From contig WIDE01000006.1 in NCBI GenBank assembly GCA_015039315.1, positions 490,585 through 554,584 on the forward strand: a DNA stretch of 64,000 nucleotides, given 5' to 3'. The notes beneath the pieces were generated by a model, which made no database searches, had not been told where the DNA came from, and saw only the letters and a list, made by a program, of their open reading frames with translations. Position 1 is the stretch's first letter. Every line of letters starts with the position of its first letter. This document shows positions 48,458 to 61,755 of the stretch, piece by piece. This stretch comes from Clavulina sp. PMI_390 (lineage: Eukaryota > Basidiomycota > Agaricomycetes > Cantharellales > Hydnaceae). A program made the position numbers and the translations under genes.

Positions 48458-49108
48458 CATAATCTTATTTTCTCATACATACACAACTATCGTTCCCAGT
48501 TCGCACAATTCATGATCAATTCCAAATGACTAGCCAAGTTTTCGAAGCACCCGCGAATTCTCCCAACGCACTGGTTGACGGGATGACTACCCCAAGAAAT
48601 CAACGCTTCAACAGATGAGCCTTCGGCCATCCTTGACCCGTGGCATCTGATCTAGACTCGCTGCTTATCGGAGATAGGTTTGCTCAAGACTTTAAATGCA
48701 GTGTTAATCGGGCAAATCCTCGAAGCCACTAGGATGAATCATTTCCGCAATGAGCACGAGTCCAGTCACCTCCGATGTGGCCCTCGCGGGGAACCCACCA
48801 TCTTCACCGATCATTATCAGACAAGCGCCCAGCCAGCCGGTGCATACGGCGCCGAACAGGCCGTCAGAGCACGTAAGGTCATCGGGCCACCGTGTGGGCA
48901 TATTGATTGGCATGTGTGACTCAGACACTAGCAGAGTATATATACCGCATCCTCTCGGTCAAGACCTATAACCATCACAGTGCCTCGTTGACTCTTGATT
49001 GCCTGTCTGTAAGGTTGCATGAACCGATCGCAATATTCCCTTCTCATCTCCCGTGGCTCGACACTTTCTTGATTAGGACAAACACTTTATCGATCGAACC
49101 CCTCCTCG
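48458..49108. other. Intergenic before DUF1348 gene
   Basis: Contains a TATATATA box at 48937-48944. Overlapping short frames on both strands at about 48704-48970 have no recognisable domain. No gene supported. Confidence 0.5.
48937..48944 (+). promoter_or_regulatory. TATA-box-like element
   Basis: TATATATA followed by CCGC lies about 165 bases upstream of the DUF1348 start. The role is inferred. Confidence 0.35.
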
Positions 49109-49840
49109 ATGTCGTTGGTACCTCCATTTACTGCAGAGACTGCTCGGTGCGGATATTATCCTGGTTCCTTCTGTCTACAATTTTAATTGACATCCTCGAT
49201 ATAGGGCTAAGGTCAAGAAGGCTCAGGCTCTCTGGAACACCCAGAAGCCAGAGGCTATCGCACCAGCGTACACTGAAGGTAAGATGTTGTCCTGAATATC
49301 TTCGTCACACACACTTTTGCTGATTCGGGGGTCTTTTCCCCTTCGAACTCCAAAGATACTATCTGGAGGAACCGAGATAGCTTCCTCACAGGGCACGAAG
49401 ATGTCATCAAGTTTCTGACCAAGAAATGGTCTGTCCTCTTGATTTGTTGGGCCGTGGATGATGACTCATCGGCTATTGAATCAATTACAGGGAAAAGGAA
49501 AAGAACTACCAGCTTCGAAAAGAATTGTTTGCATTCACGGATAACAAAATCGCCGTGCAGTTCTGGTACGAATACCAGGATGCGTACGATGGCATGAAAT
49601 GGAAGCGATGCTGTGAGTTGCACGGATAATTTCTGTCCTACATGTGCTAATTTGTCCCCATCCTCCAATCTACGGATAGATGGTCTCGAGGATTGGACCT
49701 TCGCTGCTGACGGTCGGATGGCAAAGCGCCAAATGTCGGGCAATGATCTTGTGCTCAAAGATGAGTCGGAGAGGTGGTTTACAAACACCACGAGTGATGA
49801 TGAGAGGGATGCCGTGACGATTACTGACGCACATTGGTGA
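49109..49840 (+). CDS. DUF1348 protein (NTF2/SnoaL-like fold)
   Basis: Five exons (49109-49146, 49205-49278, 49356-49428, 49491-49612, 49680-49840) sum to 468 bases, 155 residues, the normal family length. The first exon is only 38 bases (MSLVPPFTAETA). Conserved stretches are AKVKKAQALWNT, DTIWRNRDSFLTGHEDVIKF, KEKNYQLRKELFAF, NKIAVQFWYEYQDA and YGLEDWTFAADGRM, matching the bacterial and fungal DUF1348 pattern. The fold is a small alpha+beta cone that often forms dimers. The substrate is unknown. Confidence 0.88.
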
Positions 49841-50135
49841 TGGGAATGTACTAAGGAAGACGCGAACCTCAAAATGAAGTGTACTACTTGATTCAATGAA
49901 ACATGTTTCTGACTGCTAGGATATCAGGAGAGAAAAGGGCAAAGAAAAGATGTAGTAGGTCATGGTGATACCAAATACTTGGATGAATACTGCCACACTT
50001 GCTTAAGGCACAAAGTTTGTCATAAGCCCTGATAATGGTCGTCAGAGCATTCTTGAAAAGTCACAATTTGCTAAGATTGCTACAACACGAGGGTACAGTC
50101 ACTTGGTAAAGTCGATTGAAGAATACAAAATTCAA
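49841..50135. other. Convergent 3' flanks, DUF1348 / sulfhydrylase
   Basis: AT-rich spacer with no coding signal. Confidence 0.5.
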
Positions 50136-52330
<2,195 letters not shown>

Positions 52331-53152
52331 CGTAAGTGTTTGGGGAGGTGTCGAGAGATCGAGGTCGATGGTAAACGATGAAGGGGAAGTTTGGAGCGGG
52401 GAAAACAGAAGCAGCTAGCCTGAGAGAGTCCGGGGAGGTGTCTACCGCTCGCTCTCCCAGTGTGACCCCCCGGCTTATATCGCACACAAGCGAGCAATGT
52501 ATACGTAGTCTATGATATACTTCGCTAGCTTTGGGCCCATAATTGGCTAACTGGGCATAGCTGATAGACTAGACATTGCGAATGATGGCGTGCTCCGTGC
52601 GTTGAGAAGACAAGTACCTGTGCACAATGGCGTACGTAGGTAGCTCCTGTCAGGTTAACGGTATCTGATTTCATGGGTCGTCTGTTGGCGGTCTTGGCAG
52701 TAAATAATGCTTTGGAAATACAGGTCTACCCGAGTGTTGCTGTGTACAGGCGCCCGTCACACGTCAAATCGTCTTGTATCAAAAGCGCAATAGATTATTT
52801 GTACTTCGAGTACTTAGTCAACACGCCAGACGGAAAGTATCAAATGTGTATAGAGTTGGCGAAAGGATGGATTACAGACGAAAGTAGGTGGCGCTCCTCA
52901 AGAGAAAGCCGTAGATAGGCCAGAAATGAAACGAGAGAAGATGCAAGGATAGGATAGCGAATCGACAAGATGGTTATTCACATTAGCCATGGCTACAAAA
53001 ATATTTTTGGGGAAGCGATGGGGAGCGAGATGATAAAAGGGGAGGCAGCACCCGACACAGAGCAACCAATTCTGGATCTTCCTAGAAATTTCCGGCCGAC
53101 AGCGAACACATCTGGGGAAGATTTTGGCGACAGCCGTAACAGACGGAAAGAA
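52331..53152. other. Promoter of sulfhydrylase and 3' flank of DUF6534 gene
   Basis: On the minus strand a GATATAAG TATA-like element lies at about 52473-52480, some 150 bases before the MET17 start. No gene seen. Confidence 0.5.
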
Positions 53153-55002
53153 TTAGTAGCCATGGGCACTGGTATGCTCCAGGTCATCCCGTGCATCGTC
53201 CTTCTCGGCGGCAACGAACGCAGATTCATGCTCGGATGCACGATCCTGGTGCAAGTCAATCTTCCTCTGGAAAAATTCATAAACAAGGTAAGAAAATCGA
53301 CGAAAATAGCAAGTCAATAATCAAGCGAAAATACATACCCCCGCGACGTCATCAGGGTGATCGCCAATAGCATACGATTTGGTACCGTCCATGAACTCGG
53401 TCTCAGTACCGTAGCCGGGCGCGTAAGGATCCTTGGGTGCAACCTAGATGATAGAATGCGGGAATAATAAAATAAGCGTAAGGATAATGATCGCGCACAT
53501 AGACGTGAGAGTGTGGAGCCGTGATCAGTGAAACAGTGGAAGGTAAAATGCGACAGTAGATCAATAAAGGCAAGCCACATGTGGGTGACGATACGCCATG
53601 GAACAGAACGGACAAGGAGATGACTCAATGAGTCCCTTGCCAACAGGAAGGGAGGAGCGCTAATTGGTCCCATGCTCCACTTCTCCGAACGAAGAAATCA
53701 AAATAGAAAAAACCGACGAGCCACGGCTAGCCGAAGCCGGGGATAGAGAATTCCAATCTGAAAATTTGAACTAGACGTACCCTGGGAGCACTGAGAGAGT
53801 GAGGATTGGGGGCACCCGAGGGAAGACCGAATGAAGGCATGGGGCCGTTTGAGTTCTGGCCAGACTTGGACTTGTTGTGGGATGAGTTGTTGGACTGGTA
53901 GCGAGGGTCAGAGATAGGACGCCTGTTGAGGGCGTAGAGAAGGGTGTTGGTGTAACTGTTGGAGGAAAAAAATGAGTATGCTATGCGTGCAGGTCCAATA
54001 GTTGTGCAGGCTACATACAGCTTGCCAAGGATGTAGTTCAAGCCAGCAAAGGCAAGAGTGTGAGGCCAGGCGACAACGAAAGCGAGGTCGATGATGGTAG
54101 TGATGGAAGTGAGCAGGCCAGTGTGGACACCATACATGAGAACGCGGGTGGTCCAGCCATCATCATCGCTGAAGGCGGTCTTGTTGACGTAGAAAGAGAT
54201 GAAGAGGGACACTGTCACCATCAAATCCGCGACAGCTCCGCTAGACAGCCAGGCAGTGAGGGCCCACTAGATCGTTCGACGGGATTGACGGTTAATTATT
54301 TGCAGAAAATTATTGTAAAATGAAGGAGCTCACAGTATGAGGCTTCAAGTTCAGGAAGCCGTCGAACTTGGTGAAAGCCACAACGCAAGCGACTGAGAGG
54401 TGGGGCCGTTATTTTCGCGGGTAGAATAGAAGGAGGTGAGGGGAGACTCACGAATGCCTGCGACGAGCTGGAGAACGGCGAAGATCATCACGCCAACGGA
54501 CAGGGGCCAGTGCTTCCTCTCAATGGAGAAGGCGCGGTAGGCAAAGTAGGACTGGACAATGAAGGCAAGGATAGGGACGATGAGGATCTCCAGGTTGAAG
54601 GAGAAAGTCGGTGGCTCGTCAAGAGCGAGGAAGTTGCCAAAGTTGGTGACAGTGTAGTAGTAGGCTGTATGGCTCATCAGCGCAGTATGGAGAGTGTCGA
54701 GAAGCCAGACAACGGCGACCTGTGAGGGGCAAGGTTAGCGGGGTGGGGGCCAGGCACTGCAGCCAGACACTTACCAAGGCCTTGATCTGCCACTTGTCTC
54801 TGGGGAAACGGTCATAGTAGATGTACGCTTGAGACGAGGACATGCCAAACAGGCTGCAAAAGGCCACAGGTCAGTATGCAGCACGGTTGCTTGCGATTTG
54901 ATGGAGTAAATTGACTGACTATGCCGCAATGATGAGGCATACTAGGATGACACCGAGCAGGTTATCAATATTGATGGTGCTAGGATCGAGGGTGGACGTC
55001 AT
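53153..55002 (-). CDS. Seven-helix membrane protein, DUF6534 type
   Basis: About 400 residues over nine or so exons. The ATG at 55002 gives MTSTLDPSTINIDNLLGVIL, with the first helix immediately after. Hydrophobic segments follow (LEILIVPILAFIVQSYFAY, SVGVMIFAVLQLVAGI, AWLSSGAVADLMVTVSLFI, LTSITTIIDLAFVVAWP and LNYILGKL), giving about seven helices. The loop motif QSYFAYR...S and the ...VADLxxxxSLxxxL helix are typical of DUF6534 proteins, which are multi-copy in Agaricomycetes. A polar cytoplasmic tail follows with NRR, an SNNSSHNKSKSGQNSNG tract and a charged last exon ending SAHGY. The function is unknown; some treat these as receptor-like, but no ligand is established. Confidence 0.75.
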
Positions 55003-55977
55003 GGCTGGCTATGGAGGGAGGGAGGGGGAAGCAGGGGGTCGACGTTGCTGGTCGAGAGGAAAGAGTGCGGGCAGACTGTTGTGGCGTGCTTGGCCTCCGC
55101 TCTGATTTCAGTCCGCACTGACCGCATATTTATCTAGATTTATCACTGAATTGGTTGGGCCAATTTGTTGTCGTCCTCGTGAGCCTTCTTCGCAAATAAT
55201 GCGACGAGTAATTCAAACCGTAGAATGCTTCTCAATTCTTCTGCTCCCTTTTATGCTACCTTCCACGAATCTCACATGAACAGACCCCGGGGAAGTGTAG
55301 AGCCTACCCGAGCCGTAGTTAGCAAATTAGCAATGTCGCCGTCGTCGTCGTTAGACCTTCCCTCCTCGATGCCTGGGGGCCTATCTGTGGCCGACCCCGT
55401 CCCCGGGGGTGTTGCTACTAGTCCCGCTGTGAATCTGCCCCACCCGATTCATTTGCCAATTAGGAAATCGTGATGATGGTCCCGCGCGGTGACATCCGTT
55501 CCGTCTCACCTAACAACAGGGCTAAAAAGCAATCAGGTTTGCCGCGTAATATTAATAGCGCGTGGCCGCATCACCCCCCAATAAGCAAATGGGTTGGTCG
55601 AGCAATCGACGATCGTGGTCCATGCATGATACCCGGTCCAGGCGATCCTTCTCCTCTCCCAAGAAACTTTACGCTAAAATTCCTTCTGTTAGGACAGTTG
55701 CATAACCTCTTGCCGCGCCCTTATTTGTTTGATGTGAGAGCGCGGGTGCATCGCGAATTTGGGGAGCGGGCGGAGGTCGCTCAGGTACATGCGTGCACTC
55801 CGATTAGGAGCCTAACGATGACTAAAACCAGTCTGAGACGGTCACCGACCGAGTTAGTTAGGGCCCATTTCACTAATGTATCGTCCATGGCCCAGGAAGC
55901 TAGAATATGTGAAAAGTGTTTGGTTTATGACAATTGCCCATTTGTTTACACCGACCTCCGATTCAGATATACGACTC
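55003..55977. other. Divergent intergenic region, DUF6534 / BUD32
   Basis: On the minus strand an AT-rich GATAAATATG lies about 120 bases before the DUF6534 start. A long plus-strand open frame (ATG 55473 to 56108) extends into the first BUD32 exon in another frame and is discussed in the findings. No recognised gene. Confidence 0.5.
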
Positions 55978-57150
55978 ATGGCACTAGAACTTCTTCAATC
56001 TTCAAAGCTAATCAAACAAGGGGCAGAGGCTGTATGATACTCCGATCTCACGTCATTACCCATCCATTCGTCTCTGATCTAATCTATCCGCTCTCGTGGC
56101 GCTCCTAGAGAATCTACATCGGCACTCTTCACCCCAGCGATCCACCTGTTCTGCTAAAACACCGGTTCTCTAAGAAATACCGACACTCCTCACTCGATAC
56201 CTCTCTCACTCGTTTACGTATCGGCGCTGAAGCTCGCGCTATCCTGCGATGTATTCGAGAGGGTGTTCGGGTCCCCACAATCCGGCTAGTCGATGCGCCA
56301 AACGGAATTCTTGGGCTTGAGCTTATTGAAGGGAAAAGTGTGCGACAGATCATCCCTGGGGCGGACGACGAAGGAGATGGACTCGACGCAGACGAAGAGC
56401 TAGCTGAGGAGTCTGCAGAGCCAGAAGAGATTGACTCGACGAAGGAATTCGGAATAACACACGGTTGAGTACGCTGTCCTTACCTCTCGCCCCTTCCTCC
56501 TTTATTTCTTGCTTCTCTCGCTTTACTTGATACCCCGAGGCTGAGCTTAAAGCTGACATTTTTCCTAATGTGAACAGAGCAGATCATGGAGCTCATCGGG
56601 ATCGAGGTCGCCAAAATGCATTTAGTGAATATCATTCATGGCGATCTGACGACGTCCAATATGATGGTGCGCAAACGTGCACCATTGCCCGCTTCAACCG
56701 AACCTTCGAAGCCGACTGGCAAAGGGTTCCGAGAGCCCATCTATCCTGCCGAGCTCGTAAGTTCGAATATGTTGTCACTGCATGACTCGATTCGTCTCCC
56801 TTTTGGTCTGAGATTGATTTGCGACTTTCGCTCCTTTGTGATGATTCTTTGCTTCTAGATCCTGATCGACTTTGGCCTCACCACCACATCTGCCCTCGCG
56901 GAGGACAAAGCCGTTGATCTCTATGTCCTGGAGAGAGCTTTCGCTTCAACTCATCCAGAATCGGAGTCGCTGTTTCAGCTTGTTCTCGACGCATACGGAA
57001 GGAGAAGCGGCAAGGCTTGGCCAGCGATCTTCAAGCGACTGGAGGAAGGTCAGCACTTACACCTGTTATCTATCGAACTCGAGCGTCAATGATAACATCT
57101 TTGTGATTATAGTACGACTGCGCGGGCGAAAGAGAAGCATGCTTGGATAA
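55978..57150 (+). CDS. BUD32: BUD32 (PRPK/TP53RK) kinase of the KEOPS complex
   Basis: Small atypical kinase/ATPase of KEOPS, needed for t6A tRNA modification. Five exons (55978-56031, 56109-56463, 56578-56756, 56859-57048, 57113-57150) sum to 816 bases, 271 residues. Motifs are IKQGAEARIYIG (glycine-rich region analogue), LLKHRFSKKYRHSSLD, RLRIGAEARAILR, the catalytic IIHGDLTTSNMM and the metal-binding LIDFGLT. The end is RLRGRKRSMLG, the conserved tail whose serine is phosphorylated by Sch9 or Akt in yeast and human proteins. An acidic, Glu-rich insert of about 40 residues (near 56360-56450) lies before the catalytic loop, and a Pro-rich insert after it; both are unusual compared with compact archaeal forms. 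Confidence 0.94.
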
Positions 57151-57407
57151 AGAATCAAGATCACGAAAAACTCTCGCTGTCATTCACAACCCTTCCACAG
57201 TACAACACGAGCGCGACAAAAAGACAGCGTATCCCAGTAGTTTGATTGAGATCGTAACACTGTACAAGCCAACAGAGATATCAGATGACAATATATTACT
57301 GGGTATCTGGTGGAACATGCAAGGATAGATGAACTTGATGGGGGGCAACAAGCGACAGAGCGATCAAGAGCAGCGTTGGACAGTGAGATGAGAGGTTATG
57401 AGAATAA

Positions 57408-58648
57408 TCATATCTGGAAGGTATCACTCGTTAGCAAAATACTATTGTGAGGGGAAATTGAATACGCACTAAGCTCAACTCGAGCGTCCAGACGCGCCGA
57501 GCCCACAATTTCACTTGCTTTCGCTCTCCACCGACATTCACCTCAACCTCGACACCATCCCACCAGCACTTCCGCTAATCACAAGGAATAAGGGGAGAGA
57601 GAGGATGTCCAATGAGTCGGTGACCATTGCACATGGAAGTTAGGTATACGTACTGCAGGTTTCCTCCAGAACAACAGCAACTTTTGTGCCGTGCCCATCT
57701 GCACTTGGTCAACAAGCACTTCACCATTGTCCAGATGTGAGATACCAGTCTTGAGAAGGACCAACGCGATGGAGGAGATGCAGCAACGAGAGGGTTCAAT
57801 GGCGCGGAATCCCCAGGCATCATTCCTGTCGAACCCACTCATGCAGAGCATATCAATGAGATGCTGCTCTGCGATATTGTTCTCCTTGTTAACATTTCGC
57901 TGTAGAGCGGTGAAGATGCTGGTCATTTCGAGCAAGTGACCACCACACTGCCTTTTGAGGCCCAAATGCTCCTCGTTAGCAATTCCGGCGTCATCCGTGA
58001 ATTTTTTCACGGGGAGCCCATCCGCGCCCGCAGGGGGGATAACAAAGTACTCGAGTTCTTCACGCAGGACGATTATGGCTTGCTTGGTGAGGAGCGGGTT
58101 GCGCGACCCCGTAAAGTCGTTAGGGATAGGGTTGCTTGGGTCAACGAGTGCCGCCTGGGCGTGGAAGGGGCCTGGCCGCTCATTCGACCCGTAGAATTCG
58201 TCGCGAGAATGGTGGAAAAAGTTGATGACAAAGTGGAAACAATCTGGGTCAAACTAGCACCAGCATGTTTGGAGTGGGCAGGTGGCGACATGGATACAAG
58301 GGGAAGAACACAATCATTCGAAGGTTAGGCACAAGCATAAAATGAGGTATTCGGCATCACTGTACCCACATCAACTGCATAAAGATAGTCATCTTCGCCA
58401 TCCTCGCCGCCATCACTCCACTGTGACCCGCCCGAACTTGTGCCACCACCACCGACGCGACTAAGCACCAGGCCATTGGGAAACAAGCACAGAAGGATGG
58501 ATTCAGGGAGGTTCATGAGCGTATCACGGTCAACGGTGAAACGGCGGCCGCGTAGATCGAGGCGGACCGTGGTCAACAGCTCAGGGTTTAACACATGTTG
58601 CGGTTGAGTTTGCTGTACAGAGGTGATGATATTGTCGACGCCTGACAT
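57408..58648 (-). CDS. BTB/POZ-like protein, Whi2-type
   Basis: About 340 residues in four or five exons; ATG at 58648 (MSGVDNIITSVQQTQPQ). A BTB-like fold begins TVRLDLRGRRFTVDRDTLMN and LPESILLCLFPNGLVL, followed by a glycine/serine acidic loop (GGEDGEDDYLYAVD) and VDPDCFHFVINFFHHSRDEF. Whi2 and KCTD proteins share this arrangement; yeast Whi2 works with Psr1/2 phosphatases and restrains TORC1 in low amino acids. The C-terminal half (RKCWWDGVEVEV, VKLWARRVWTLELS) fits fungal Whi2-like proteins. The last exon is uncertain: splicing GTGCGT to CTTCCAG gives a two-codon exon ending at 57408, while reading through stops at TAA 57431. Confidence 0.72.
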
Positions 58649-59606
58649 GGTGCTTAGGCTATGAAACACGTAGATGAGTGGTCCAGATAGCGGGTAGGCA
58701 GGCGCCGCCTGGGGGCCTTTGAAGTTGTTGCGTAAAGGTTGGTTGCGTCAAGGCCAAGGACTCGGTGGCAAATGCCGCGTCTGTTGTCACAACCTGCCGC
58801 CTCTCATATCGAGCCTCCTCGTCTGAATTTCGAATGTATCTTATTCATTTTGAGCTAATTTCTTCTAGATATCCTACTTGTTAGGCTCTAGCCAGAGTTG
58901 GTGAATTGTGCTAATATCGCGTGTTTATTGTGCTCGAATCATCAACTCCCACTTACCCTCCCTCAGCGTCTGATGGAGCTCCTCACTGGTAGCATGGTCA
59001 AATTACAAGCATAAGCAAGTGAAAATGATGGGTTAAAGGTGGTGTAAAATGTGCATATTGTGTCACAAAATTGCCCTTCCACTGGCAAGCGGACGAATAG
59101 CTCCTGGAGTTCTAACACAATAAATGTTTCGAGGGCGTTATTAGTAGCATCTTGCACCATGGTCGCCAAGGTCGATTCCCGAAGCTATACTATGGAGATG
59201 CTTTGATTAACTACTTGGCCAGCAGAGCGCAACCGATTCCGCCATTGAGGTCGATCATTATATGGTCAAGATGCTGCTAATCTTGCGCCAAGCTCGCCGC
59301 ACGTCCACCGACTTCCTTTCGCCTGTTAGAATTTTGCTATTACCGGCATCAGGTCATATAACTCTGCAGTCAACGAACTTCGTGTATGATTCGTAACACC
59401 AGACCTGAGTGCGTGGTACCTGTCTTGTTGGCGCTCTGCGAAGACAACCCTGCTGTCAGCAAAAACCCTAGACCCTGTCAGGCCTTTTGTATCGGTTTAC
59501 GACGATACAAGGGAGCTGGGGAGAGAAGGAGAGGAAGAGGATCCACGCGTTCCCTCAGTGGATGGACGCCCACATGCGTATACTTCAGCGCTGAATACTT
59601 AAGCCA
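58649..59606. other. Intergenic between Whi2-like and Zn2Cys6 genes
   Basis: Mostly featureless. A minus-strand ATG frame at about 59160-58963 encodes some 65 residues with a plausible donor after it; I could not attach it to a gene. The rest shows no coding signal. Confidence 0.45.
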
Positions 59607-61755
59607 TCAATCCGACAACGAATCCGCGGCGGCGATGAGCGGTACCTTCAGCGTTAAAAGGACATCCGCTATACGAACCACCACGGGGAGCAATGTTCCT
59701 GATTTAATGCGGGGATAACGTAAAGCAGGAGAGAAACACATACCCCAGGCTGGAAGGAGTGTCATAGTGTCATCAAGAAAATCAAGCAGCGATTCGATGG
59801 AGCGATAGTGGCTGTTTGCTAAACTTGTGTTCTCTCTCACTTCCGGCCGCTTGAGTTCGCGAGTGATGACACGAATGGCGTTCATCATGTGAGTCTAAGA
59901 ATGATCCATTAGCTTGTTGAACTTAGAACAATAAAATAGACACATACTATATTCACCAAGCCTAAGTGGGGATGCTGGTGCTTTCGGATGTGGGTACAGA
60001 TATCTACAAGCCCTTGCAGACACTCCAGCATCTTTGACCTGGATTCCGGGTATTTTGTAGCCCATAAACTGTGCAGAATTAGCCCACTACCGTAGAGCTT
60101 GACGTGCGCGAGGACAATGTTGAGGTTGAATGCCTTGTAGACCGCAGTCTCTGGAAGCATGTGCGAATCATATGGCGGTAAGGACTCGCGCTGTGTGTGA
60201 ATTTGGGTCTCAATAGACAGAAACTCTTCTTCTCGGCCATGATGTCCATGCTCTAGAGAGATTGGATGAATTGGTCAAGCGGGGCACTGCAGAAAACTGA
60301 GCTGGCAGCCTACTGATAACTGATTGAGCAAACTTTGTTACCCGCTCAAAGGTGTTTGAAACCAAGACCCTCAGGTAAAGTTCTAGCCGCCAAAGCTCCT
60401 TTGCGTTCATTGATGTACGAGGAAATGCATCGTCAACTCGTCAATTCACGGATCTCAAAGGAGAATAGCACACACCTTGCCATCTTGGGATTTGAGCAAA
60501 GGCTCCCGCGAGATAGGTGACCATAGATTCTCAGAAGCATATGTCGGAGGAACCCGCCACAGCTGGGGAAACGCTTGGACTCCAATATAGATTGCATGGG
60601 CAAGCCGTATTCGATCATCCTCCTCAGCCTTATCCTTGGGTGGAGGAAGAAGGTATCCACTGGCGGATGGGTCTGTAGACCCCGATTCCCCGTTTGCTGG
60701 ATTGCCAGGAAGGGTCAGCCCGCATGCTACTGCGAAGTGAGCGAGGGCGCCAGCAGTCGCCACGGAGTCCGCCATCCTTCTTTCTATTGCAAAGAAGACT
60801 GTCAGGATGACATTAGCCCACAAAAAGTGAGAAATCCGATCACCAAGCATCAGTGACTGTTGAAGGAACCGGCGAGTACGCTCGAGGAAATGCAGCCTGA
60901 AAGGGCTCAAGTTGCCTCCATTGCCGGCGCATGCAGCAAGATAGCAGGCATTCAGTAAGCAAGGGTGAATGGATTCGGGATGAGAAGGGGGAAGGAAAAG
61001 GCAGCGAGTGAAATGGGAGATATCCACTAGAAAGAAATATGGCCCCCGAAATGGAAGAAATAAGTGGATTCTATATGATTATGATCAGCAAAGTCTTCAA
61101 TACAATGCGTAATGGGTGGTACATACAGGCGAATTGATAGTGAAATGGGTAGATCATCCGATTTCGCGAAATCGTACAAGTTTAGCTCCTGCTCAACACT
61201 TGTCTGGACAGCGCTGAGATCTCTCGTAGTGACATCTTCGCCTAGAATCTTCTCACTTTGCCGCCGAGCATCGCTGTCTTCAAAATTTGGAGTTGCTGGC
61301 AGCAGAGATGATTCTGCTGCATCAAATAAACGTCTTGGTTTAGGTGGGGTCCCCAAACGTCCGACCCTCTCCTGGAGTTTTTTGGACAGCAACAAGAGAC
61401 TGTGCATGGACGACATTGTGAGCTTGTGAGCAACTAACTCGAGTTCCATGGTTCGTGCTTCAAAGACCTCCGCCAGTGGATCGGGCTGAATGTCAGAAGA
61501 AGTAGAATAAACACAATCTTTGCGAAGGCGACGACAGCGAGAACAGTGAGGCTTCAAGCCATCACATTTCTAGTGAGCGACAAGCAAAGTAGGAAAGAAA
61601 GAAAATCCGATTCAGCACACGAGGACAGCAAAAGTTGAAAGAGAAGAGATCCCGAATAGTTGAGGATCTTGTTAGATCCACAAGTAGCTGCTCGAAGGTA
61701 TACCCACAGTCTTTTGCTTTCGGCACTGAATACACGCAGCCCCTCTATCCAACAT
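59607..61755 (-). CDS. Zn2Cys6 fungal transcription factor
   Basis: About 550 residues in eight or more exons. Exon 1 (ATG 61755) encodes MLDRGAACIQCRKQKT; a 140-base intron follows, and exon 2 continues KCDGLKPHCSRCRRLRKDCVY, completing the six-cysteine binuclear cluster. A leucine-rich helix (VAHKLTMSSMHSLLLLSKKL) may be the dimerisation element. The fungal transcription-factor homology domain follows (THCIEDFADHN, HPCLLNACYLAACAG, FLQQSLMLGDRISHFLWA, LAHAIYIGVQAFPQLW). The C-terminal exons end AAADSLSD at TGA 59607. No neighbouring metabolic gene points to its target. Confidence 0.85.

Noticed and set aside
48704..48970. Overlapping frames on both strands before the DUF1348 gene
   Set aside because: They are short, mutually antisense, and without family resemblance.
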